12,357 nucleotides of DNA from JBKHYG01 sp046565595 (GTDB lineage: Bacteria; Actinomycetota; AC-67). The notes beneath the pieces were generated by a model that was not told the DNA's origin, searched no databases, and worked only from the letters and a program-made list of their open reading frames with translations. The DNA lies in the NCBI GenBank assembly GCA_046565595.1, contig JBKHYG010000015.1, forward strand, positions 1 through 12,357, written 5' to 3'. Of the stretch, positions 6,419 to 12,357 are shown in pieces (within the stretch, counting starts at the first letter, position 1; each line of letters begins with the position of its first letter). A program made the translations under genes and the position numbers.

Positions 6419-6679
6419 ATGAATTCTGACGCCGTTGTTCGTTGGCTACACGACAAGCCTGAAGAGCTCGAGGGTGAGCCGCACCTTGTGATTGCGGATT
6501 GTTGGACGCTCGGGTTGGACCCCGGTGAACTCCAGGCCCTGCTGCAAGATCCGCTTGGGGCATGGCGCTCGCTGATCGCACCGCAGGAGAGCCGAGCCGC
6601 CGCCCTCGGCACCATCGTGACGGTCTGGGTGGGAGAGGTCCCCGCCCTGGAGATCGAGTTCGGTCCACGGTTCCCTTGA
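6419..6679 (+). CDS. Small acidic protein of unknown function
   Basis: An 86-residue soluble, acidic reading frame that I do not recognise. It contains WLHDKPEELEGEPHLVIADC, then a helix-like segment LDPGELQALLQDPLGAWRSL (33-52) and a strand-rich end TIVTVWVGEVPALEIEFGP. The codon choice is moderately GC-rich at third positions, which supports coding. It starts 40 bases after the HNH gene stop and ends 97 bases before the hydrolase gene. There is no ribosome site; the ATG lies in the right arm of a 5-bp hairpin (CATGC 6407-6411 with GCATG 6417-6421). It may belong with the HNH gene or stand alone. There is no export signal. Confidence 0.55.
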   Translation: MNSDAVVRWLHDKPEELEGEPHLVIADCWTLGLDPGELQALLQDPLGAWRSLIAPQESRAAALGTIVTVWVGEVPALEIEFGPRFP

Positions 6680-6725
6680 CCCGCCCGCAGCAGGAACATC
6701 CGACCTAGCAGTCGAATCCCACCCG

Positions 6726-6764
6726 GAGAGCCGCGCGCGCACACGAGAGCCAGCGCGCGCACAA
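6726..6764 (+). repeat. Imperfect direct repeat upstream of the hydrolase
   Basis: GAGAGCC followed by GCGCGCGCACAC (6726-6744) is repeated with one inserted base at 6745-6764, just before the ribosome site GGGAGG (6766-6771). It lies in the untranslated leader of the hydrolase gene. It may be a regulator site or simply a slippage product. Confidence 0.5.
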
Positions 6765-6776
6765 CGGGAGGAACCG

Positions 6777-8231
6777 ATGAGACACCGCACGATCCTGGCA
6801 GCCGTAGCGCTGGGCGCGATGATCGCCCCGCTGGCAGCGACGGCCGAGCCGATGGACACCTGGGACTACTCGATCGAGTGCGTCACCGACCCCTACAACC
6901 CGATCCGTGAGGACGGCACCCGCGATCCCAACGGCGATCCCGTCCCCGGCACGGCCGAGTGGGACGCGCGCGAGGCCGACCATCGCGCCTGCACCGATCA
7001 GCGCGACACCGACCGCCGCTATCAGCCGTTCGCCAACGCGGGCACGGCCTTCTATGGCACCGACATGTACCGCGCCCCCGAGAGGCATGACGGCACACGC
7101 TTCCACCACCAGTCGTTCAACGCGCTCGAGATCCCGAGCGTGCCAAGCACCGAGATATACACGCCGTGCTCGAACGCTCCAGGTGATTGCCCGAACCTTC
7201 CGGCCGGTCTGCAGCGCTTCGACCCTCCGTACCCGGTGGTCGTGACCTTCCACGGAGTGATCGCGCAGAAGGAACATCACCGCTACACCACTCAACTGCT
7301 CGCCGAAGAGGGCTACCTCTCTATCGGCGTCAGCGGCACGGGTCCTGGCTATGTGACGACGGGCCCGAATGTGCAGCGCGCGCAGTCCGGAGACGACATC
7401 CTGAACTGGCTGGATTCGCCGGCGAGCGGCGTCTACGGACAGATCGCCGACCTGGATCGGGTCGCCTTCATCGGTCATTCGCAGGGCGGATCGGTGTCTC
7501 TTAGCTATCAGGGCGATCCGCGCGTGCACGCGATCATCGCCTGGGACATCGCCGACCAGATCAGCGAGGCCAACACGACTCAGCCGGTGATGTTCCAGCG
7601 CACCGACGGAGGATTCGCTACACCGACCACTCACGACGACTACCCGTCGGGCAGGTTCCGTGCGCGCGCCGGATACGAGCGAGCCAAGTCCAAGGGGCTC
7701 GACATCATGAACTTCACTGCTCGCGCGACCGTGCACACGGACTGGAACGGCTACGGCGTCGGCCTCGCCGGAAACCGTCTGGGCGAGCTGCTGTTCAACT
7801 ACTACAACCTCGCATGGCTAGACCGGCATCTGAAGGGCAAGCTGGTGATCGCCGACGGTGAGGTGGTGACCCAGGAGGGTCGCAGCGAGACGGCCGAGCG
7901 TGCATACCGTCAATCGATCGCTAACGACGCGTTCGACCGGCTCACCGCGAGGTTCTTCGACGACTCGGCTGACCGGCACAACATCTCGATGGGCTTCTAC
8001 GACCCAGACGCAGCGATCGAAGCGGGAGACCTGTACGCAGGCAATGTGCCGTACCAGATCGCCGGCCTCGAGACCCGCGACCGGTTCAGCCCCTACTACC
8101 AATCGGTGTGCTCGCTGAGCGTTCCCGACTATGTGGGCGGCAGCGACGGATCTCCGGGTTCGGCGACGGTGCGCGCGGCTGATACGGGCCCGACCGGTGA
8201 CATGAGGTTCATCGGCTGCCCCGAGCAATAA
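6777..8231 (+). CDS. Secreted alpha/beta hydrolase
   Basis: A 484-residue protein with a signal peptide (MRHRTILAAVALGAMIAPLAATA, cleavage about residue 23). The alpha/beta hydrolase core begins near PYPVVVTFHG (151-160; His159-Gly160 is a typical oxyanion-hole turn). The nucleophile elbow is GHSQGG (233-238, Ser235), followed by VHAIIAWD. VMFQRTDGG (271-279) suggests Asp277 as the acid, and TVHTDWNGYG (318-327) with downstream NLAWLDRHLKG suggests His320 as the base; these two assignments are inferred from position. Six cysteines (35, 72, 131, 138, 445, 481) lie outside the core and could form three disulfides. The substrate cannot be read; an esterase or lipase-like activity outside the cell is most likely. 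GGGAGG at 6766-6771 supports the start. It appears to be its own transcription unit, with pepN 87 bases downstream. Confidence 0.88.
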   Translation: MRHRTILAAVALGAMIAPLAATAEPMDTWDYSIECVTDPYNPIREDGTRDPNGDPVPGTAEWDAREADHRACTDQRDTDRRYQPFANAGTAFYGTDMYRAPERHDGTRFHHQSFNALEIPSVPSTEIYTPCSNAPGDCPNLPAGLQRFDPPYPVVVTFHGVIAQKEHHRYTTQLLAEEGYLSIGVSGTGPGYVTTGPNVQRAQSGDDILNWLDSPASGVYGQIADLDRVAFIGHSQGGSVSLSYQGDPRVHAIIAWDIADQISEANTTQPVMFQRTDGGFATPTTHDDYPSGRFRARAGYERAKSKGLDIMNFTARATVHTDWNGYGVGLAGNRLGELLFNYYNLAWLDRHLKGKLVIADGEVVTQEGRSETAERAYRQSIANDAFDRLTARFFDDSADRHNISMGFYDPDAAIEAGDLYAGNVPYQIAGLETRDRFSPYYQSVCSLSVPDYVGGSDGSPGSATVRAADTGPTGDMRFIGCPEQ

Positions 8232-8254
8232 CCGCCACCAACCCGCATACGAAG

Positions 8255-8271
8255 GCGCCGTTCCGCGGCGC
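8255..8271 (+). terminator. Possible weak terminator before pepN
   Basis: GCGCCG (8255-8260) and CGGCGC (8266-8271) form a 6-bp GC stem with loop TTCCG, 23 bases after the hydrolase stop. No T-tract follows, so the call is tentative. Confidence 0.35.
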
Positions 8272-8318
8272 ACTTGTAGGCTCGGCCCCTCGAGTTCTCA
8301 CGAGGAGCTGAACCAGCC

Positions 8319-10862
8319 ATGTCCCTATCCCCCGAAGCCCTTCTGCGCGACGAAGCGCAGGTGCGCGCGCGCCTGATCACCAATCTCGTCTACGAGATCG
8401 ACCTGGACCTGACCAAAGGCGACGACACCTTCGGCTCGACCACCACGATCCGTTTCGTCTGCACCGAACCTGGTGCAGACACCTTCATCGATCTGACCGC
8501 CAAGTCGGTGCATCAGATCACGCTGAACGGCGAAGCGCTGGATCCGTCGATCGCGACCGGCTATCGGATCCCCCTGGCGGGTCTCAAGGCCTCGAACGAA
8601 CTCGTGATCGACGCCGACTGTCTCTACTCGCGCTCGGGCCAAGGTTTGCACTGGTTCAAGGATCCGACCGACGACGAGGTCTACCTGTATTCGCAGTTCG
8701 AGCCGCGCAACGCTCACCGCGCGTACGCGTGCTTCGACCAGCCCGATCTGAAGGGCACCTTCCAGTTCACCGTCACCACACCTGACCATTGGCTCGTGCG
8801 CAGCAACACGGTCGCTTCGGTCTCCGAAGAGGGCGGCAAGCGGGTCCACGGGTTCCCCGCGACCCAACAGATGAGCGCATACATCACGGCGATCGTCGCA
8901 GGTCCCTACGCCGAGTGGAAGGACCAGCACGCCGACATAGAGCTGGGCTTCTACTGTCGGCAGTCTCTCGCCAAGTACTTCGAGCCCGACATCGCCGAGC
9001 TAGTCGATGTGACCAGACGCGGGTTCGACTTCTTCAACGAGTACTTCGGTGTCGAGTACCCGTGGGGCAAGTACGACCAACTGATGGTGCCCGAGTTCAA
9101 CGCCGGCGCGATGGAGAACGCTGCCTGCGTGACCTTCAACGAGACATACATATTCCGCAGCAAGGTGATCGACGAGCGTCGCGAGCGTCGCGCCGAGACG
9201 ATCCTGCACGAGATGGCGCACATGTGGTTCGGCGATCTGGTCACGATGAAGTGGTGGGACGACCTCTGGCTGAACGAGTCCTTCGCGACCTACATGGCGT
9301 CGCTGTCGATGGTCGAGGCGACCCGTTGGACCGGCTACTGGGAGCGTTTCGCATCCGCCTACAAGGCATGGGCGATGCGGCAGGACCAGTTGCCGACCAC
9401 TCACCCCATCGTCGCCGACTGTCCCGACACCGAAACCGCGATGACCAACTTCGACGGCATCAGCTACGCGAAAGGCGCTTCGGTGCTGAAGCAGCTGGTC
9501 GCGTTCGTCGGTGCCGAAAACTTCAAGAAGGGCTGCCGGCTGTACATGCAACGCCACGCCTTCGGGAACGCGACGCTGGCCGAATTCCTCGGCTGTCAAG
9601 AGGAGACGAGCGGACGCGATCTGAAAGCTTGGGCTGCTGAATGGCTGGAGACCGCCGGGGTCAACACGCTTCGCCCGGTCATCGATGGCGACGACCAGAT
9701 CACGAGCTTCAAGATCGAACAGACCGCAGCGGAGACCCATCCGACGATCCGCACACACAGGCTGCGCGTCGGCGCATATGACGCTTCGGGCTCCTCGCTG
9801 GAGTTGCGGGAGAAGATCGAACTGGATGTGACCGGTGTCTCGACGGTCGTCCCGCAACTGGTCGGCGCAGCACGACCCGACTTCGTGTTGGTCAACGACG
9901 ATGATCTGACCTTCGCGAAGGTTCGTCTGGATGACCGATCCCTGCAGACCGCTAGGGACAACCTGCGCGGCCTATCCGATCCGTTGTCTCGAGCGATCGT
10001 CTGGGCTGCAGCGATCGACCAGCTGACGACGGTCGAGTTGGCGGCTCGCGATTTCGTGTCGCTGATCGTCAACAACATAGGAGCCGAGACGGACTCGGGG
10101 CTGGTCTCCCAGATGCTCGCCGTCTTGGGAGCGGCGATCACCATGTATGGCGACCCGGCCAACCGCGAACCGGCACGCTTGGCGCTAGCGACCCTCGCCC
10201 TCGAGGAGGCGAAGAAGGCAGAAGCGGGCAGCGATCTGCAGCTGGTGTGGGCGCGCACCTTCATCAACAACGCGCGCACCAGTGAACATGTCGCTCTGGT
10301 CCGCGCCCTGCTGGACGGAACCGAGACCATCGAAGGCCTCGCGATCGATACCGATGTGCGTTGGTCGATCGTCGGATCGCTGGCCGGATTGGGCGCGATC
10401 GATGATCGGGTGATCGAGGCCGAACTGAAGCGCGATCCGACCGACGAAGGTCAGCGTCGAGCAGCGACCGCCTACGCAGCCCGACCGACCTCGGCAGCCA
10501 AGGAAGCCGCCTGGGAGAAGATCACCGACACCGAAACCTCGATGCAACTGAAGGCGTCCTACGGCGCCGGGTTCTGGCGGTTCGATCAGGCCGAGTTGTT
10601 GGCGCCGTTCGAGGATCGCTACTTCGAGTTCCTGCCGGTCGCTTGGGAGCGTGGACCGGTCGAGGTTGCGGTCAACTTCGTAACCACCTTCCCGATGTCG
10701 CAGTTGCGGCCCGAGTTGGTCGAGCGGGTCGAGGCGTATCTGCGGGACAACCCGGACACCGCTCCACCCTTCGCCCGCTATCTGACCGAGTTCGCCGACC
10801 AGATGACCCGGGCGCTACGGGCCCGCGAACTGGACGCGAAAGCGGGCTCGGACCAGGCATAA
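8319..10862 (+). CDS. pepN: Aminopeptidase N, M1 family zinc metallopeptidase
   Basis: An 847-residue cytoplasmic enzyme, the usual length for actinobacterial PepN. It removes N-terminal residues from peptides, serving peptide turnover. The N-terminal beta domain carries QFEPRNAHRAYACFDQPDLK (126-145). The catalytic domain has the exopeptidase motif NAGAMENA (261-268) and the zinc site HEMAH-x18-E (His297, His301, Glu320, with Glu298 as the general base) in HEMAHMWFGDLVTMKWW. The transition-state Tyr is probably Tyr383 in ISYAKGASVL. The C-terminal half (about 540-840) is helical and matches the ERAP1-like C-terminal domain that closes over the active site. All catalytic residues are present. 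AGGAG at 8303-8307, 11 bases before ATG, supports the start. The thioredoxin gene follows 105 bases later, so the two are probably separately transcribed. Confidence 0.97.
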   Translation: MSLSPEALLRDEAQVRARLITNLVYEIDLDLTKGDDTFGSTTTIRFVCTEPGADTFIDLTAKSVHQITLNGEALDPSIATGYRIPLAGLKASNELVIDADCLYSRSGQGLHWFKDPTDDEVYLYSQFEPRNAHRAYACFDQPDLKGTFQFTVTTPDHWLVRSNTVASVSEEGGKRVHGFPATQQMSAYITAIVAGPYAEWKDQHADIELGFYCRQSLAKYFEPDIAELVDVTRRGFDFFNEYFGVEYPWGKYDQLMVPEFNAGAMENAACVTFNETYIFRSKVIDERRERRAETILHEMAHMWFGDLVTMKWWDDLWLNESFATYMASLSMVEATRWTGYWERFASAYKAWAMRQDQLPTTHPIVADCPDTETAMTNFDGISYAKGASVLKQLVAFVGAENFKKGCRLYMQRHAFGNATLAEFLGCQEETSGRDLKAWAAEWLETAGVNTLRPVIDGDDQITSFKIEQTAAETHPTIRTHRLRVGAYDASGSSLELREKIELDVTGVSTVVPQLVGAARPDFVLVNDDDLTFAKVRLDDRSLQTARDNLRGLSDPLSRAIVWAAAIDQLTTVELAARDFVSLIVNNIGAETDSGLVSQMLAVLGAAITMYGDPANREPARLALATLALEEAKKAEAGSDLQLVWARTFINNARTSEHVALVRALLDGTETIEGLAIDTDVRWSIVGSLAGLGAIDDRVIEAELKRDPTDEGQRRAATAYAARPTSAAKEAAWEKITDTETSMQLKASYGAGFWRFDQAELLAPFEDRYFEFLPVAWERGPVEVAVNFVTTFPMSQLRPELVERVEAYLRDNPDTAPPFARYLTEFADQMTRALRARELDAKAGSDQA

Positions 10863-10958
10863 CCCGGCCCTCGAAGCAGGGGTAACCTGGTCGGACGCGC
10901 ACGGAAGCCGGGAATGCCAAGGGTTGGCCGAGCGTTGAATCGGGTAGTAGTCCGAACC

Positions 10959-10963
10959 GGAGG
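10959..10963 (+). promoter_or_regulatory. Ribosome binding site fixing the trxA start
   Basis: GGAGG lies four bases before ATG 10968. It selects this start over an in-frame ATG at 10914, which would add 18 Arg/Val-rich residues not found in thioredoxins. Confidence 0.75.
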
Positions 10964-10967
10964 AAGA

Positions 10968-11297
10968 ATGGGTCAGTCAACCGTTACCGTCACCGATCAG
11001 AACTGGGAAGAGATCGTCGCCACTAGCACCAAGCCGGTGCTGGTCGACTTCTGGGCCGATTGGTGTGGCCCGTGCCACATGGTCGCGCCCACCATCGAAG
11101 AGATCGCGTCAGAGGAAGCCTCGCGTCTGAAGGTCGGCAAGTTGAATGTCGATGAGAACCCAGAAGCGGCTCGGCGCTACGGCGTCATGTCGATCCCGAG
11201 CATGCTGCTGTTCGTCGATGGCGTCGAGAAGGCGCGAGTGGTCGGTGCGCGCGGTAAGGCGCAGATCCTCGGCGAACTCGAGCCCTACCTAGGCTGA
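10968..11297 (+). CDS. trxA: Thioredoxin
   Basis: A 109-residue protein of ordinary thioredoxin length. It is a cytoplasmic dithiol reductant for ribonucleotide reductase, peroxiredoxins and others, normally recharged by thioredoxin reductase. The fold is seen in order: VTVTDQNWEE, LVDFWADWCGPCHM with active-site Cys33 and Cys36 (WCGPC 32-36), KLNVDENPEAARRYGV, the cis-proline SIPSML (Pro77), and the final VGARGKAQILGEL. No residue expected for activity is missing. A thioredoxin reductase gene, often next to trxA in Actinomycetota, is not beside it here; pepN is. It is followed by a clear terminator and then the CwlM-like gene. Confidence 0.97.
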   Translation: MGQSTVTVTDQNWEEIVATSTKPVLVDFWADWCGPCHMVAPTIEEIASEEASRLKVGKLNVDENPEAARRYGVMSIPSMLLFVDGVEKARVVGARGKAQILGELEPYLG

Positions 11298-11324
11298 CAA
11301 ACCCCTTCCGTCAGTCTGGAGGAT

Positions 11325-11351
11325 GGACCCGGGCCGCAACGGTCCGGGTCC
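11325..11351 (+). terminator. Intrinsic-type terminator after trxA
   Basis: GGACCCGGGCC (11325-11335) pairs with GGTCCGGGTCC (11341-11351) in an 11-bp stem with one G-U pair and loop GCAAC, followed by TTACTTCTGCTT, a weak T-rich stretch. It lies 27 bases after the trxA stop, in the right place to end that transcript before the cwlM-like gene. Confidence 0.72.
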
Positions 11352-11417
11352 TTACTTCTGCTTCGCGCAGGCCGCAGACATCGACAGGCACTCGAGGCGA
11401 CTACCATCGGTCGGCAA

Positions 11418-12357
11418 GTGAGACTGATACGCCACGGCCAGGAAGGCCCCGAGGTGCTCGACATCCAGACCCGCCTGGCGCGTCTGGGCTACGGCATCGC
11501 ACCGTCGGAACGCTCCTACTTCGGCGACACCACGCTCGAAGCGGTGCGTGCGTTCCAGCATGCCCGCGGCGTCGGCGTCGATGGGATAGTCGGGCAGGTC
11601 ACCTGGCGCGAGATGGTGGACGCCGGATGGACGATCGGTGATCGGCTGCTGTACCTGCGTTCACCGATGCTGCGCGGAGATGATGTGCGCGAACTGCAGG
11701 ACCGTCTGACGACGCTCGGGTTCGATCCCGGCAAGACCGACGGGATCTTCGGTCCCGACACGATGCAAGCCTTGAGTGAGTTCCAGTCCAACTATGGTCT
11801 TCGCGCGGACGGGATCTGCGGACCTTCGACGCTGCGCGCACTGCGTGGCCTCCCGAAGATGAGTGGCGACACTCCGGTCGGACCCTTACGCGAGCGCGAG
11901 CGGATGCAACCCCGTCCCGGCGGCGCTGTCGGATCGCGCGTCTTCCTCGACCCCGGGCCCAGCGGCGAGCAGGCGGCGGCCGGTGATACCGACGAGTCCG
12001 CGACGCTCGCGATCATCACGATGTTGGAAGGGCTGCTGGCGGCCGAAGGCGCCCAGGTGGACCGCTCTCGCGCCAACGGCGAGTTCCCCGACGACTCCGC
12101 GCGCGCACATCTGGCCAACACCCTCGAGGTGGATCTGGTCCTGGCTGTGAGAACCAGCGGCGATCTGCCCCCGGGAACCTGCACGGTCGCCTCGTTCGGT
12201 CATGACCGTTACCAGTCGACCAGAGGACGCACCTCGGCCGAGATCATCGCCGACGCGCTGAAACGGAACGGCGTCGCGAGCGAGACGGTGCTTCGCACCA
12301 CTCCGATGCTGAGAGAGACGCGCGCACCCGCGGTGGTCGCTGAGCTCTCCGCAGATG
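11418..12357 (+). CDS. cwlM: CwlM-like protein: two peptidoglycan-binding domains and a degenerate amidase_3 domain, 5' part
   Basis: Open from GTG 11418 through the right edge (313 residues visible, 3' end missing). There is no signal peptide, so the product should be cytoplasmic. Two PG_binding_1 domains are clear: residues 10-68 (VLDIQTRLARLGYG, YFGDTTLEAVRAFQ, VDGIVGQVTW) and 86-143 (DDVRELQDRLTTLGF, GIFGPDTMQALSEFQ, ADGICGPSTLRAL). From about 172 an N-acetylmuramoyl-L-alanine amidase (amidase_3) fold follows: VFLDPGPSG (175-183), ES...LLAAEGAQVDRSR (193-218), ANTLEVDLVLAVRTSG (233-248), then VLRTTPMLRETRAPAVVAEL. The usual zinc ligands are replaced: DPGH reads DPGP (Pro181) and SIH reads AVR (Arg245). 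Known mycobacterial CwlM is a cytoplasmic regulator of MurA rather than a wall hydrolase, and the same job is inferred here. The start is leaderless-looking (TACCAT at 11402-11407). Confidence 0.83.
   Translation, partial: MRLIRHGQEGPEVLDIQTRLARLGYGIAPSERSYFGDTTLEAVRAFQHARGVGVDGIVGQVTWREMVDAGWTIGDRLLYLRSPMLRGDDVRELQDRLTTLGFDPGKTDGIFGPDTMQALSEFQSNYGLRADGICGPSTLRALRGLPKMSGDTPVGPLRERERMQPRPGGAVGSRVFLDPGPSGEQAAAGDTDESATLAIITMLEGLLAAEGAQVDRSRANGEFPDDSARAHLANTLEVDLVLAVRTSGDLPPGTCTVASFGHDRYQSTRGRTSAEIIADALKRNGVASETVLRTTPMLRETRAPAVVAELSAD

Noticed and set aside
6705..7736. Long minus-strand reading frame of 343 codons over the hydrolase gene
   Set aside because: It is antisense to a well-supported gene, has Arg/Val/Gly-rich content typical of high-GC shadow frames, and shows no recognisable domain.
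9000..9857. Minus-strand reading frame of 285 codons over pepN
   Set aside because: It lies opposite the zinc-site region of pepN, whose conservation explains the open frame; no motif is seen in it.
10914..10967. Longer thioredoxin start at ATG 10914
   Set aside because: The ribosome site at 10959-10963 and the usual thioredoxin length support ATG 10968.

Overview
The window looks like chromosomal DNA from a high-GC actinobacterium. The evidence is strong GC bias at third codon positions, some genes with AGGAGG-type ribosome sites mixed with others that look leaderless, and a thioredoxin gene followed by a CwlM-like peptidoglycan-binding/amidase-fold gene, an order familiar from the origin-proximal region of Actinomycetota. 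The style would fit an Acidimicrobiia-like lineage, but I cannot place it below phylum with confidence.

Layout. At the left edge is the C-terminal part of a MazF/PemK-type toxin (1-213), then a DedA-family membrane protein (230-838). Facing it on the minus strand is a secreted 592-residue protein with FG-GAP/VCBS-like calcium-loop repeats (894-2672). Divergent from that are two adjacent secreted paralogues (2822-3301 and 3444-4031). They share an N-terminal export module, but each carries a different repetitive acidic tail; the second also has a small Cys/His motif and a basic C-terminus. A perfect 20-bp inverted repeat lies between them. Next come an AAA_14/DUF4143 ATPase (4196-5353), whose promoter is wrapped in a perfect 11-bp inverted repeat abutting the start codon, and an HNH endonuclease of the predicted-restriction-enzyme type (5491-6378). 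After these lie a small unknown gene (6419-6679), a secreted alpha/beta hydrolase (6777-8231), an M1 aminopeptidase N (8319-10862), thioredoxin (10968-11297), a terminator, and the 5' part of the CwlM-like gene (11418 to the right edge), whose amidase domain appears to lack both zinc-binding histidines.

How they fit together. The right third (pepN, trxA, cwlM-like) is conserved housekeeping and cell-wall control. The centre (ATPase plus HNH nuclease) has the look of a small accessory, possibly defence-related cassette; the truncated MazF gene at the left edge is a separate toxin-antitoxin remnant of view. The region 894-4031 encodes three exported proteins rich in acidic or calcium-loop sequence and may be a cell-surface locus. 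The most notable points are the shared-leader/variable-tail paralogue pair, the autoregulation-like leaderless promoter of the ATPase, and the apparent pseudo-amidase. No gene-free stretch exceeds 300 bases; the longest (4032-4195) is 164 bases. I saw no tRNA, rRNA, CRISPR array or insertion sequence.
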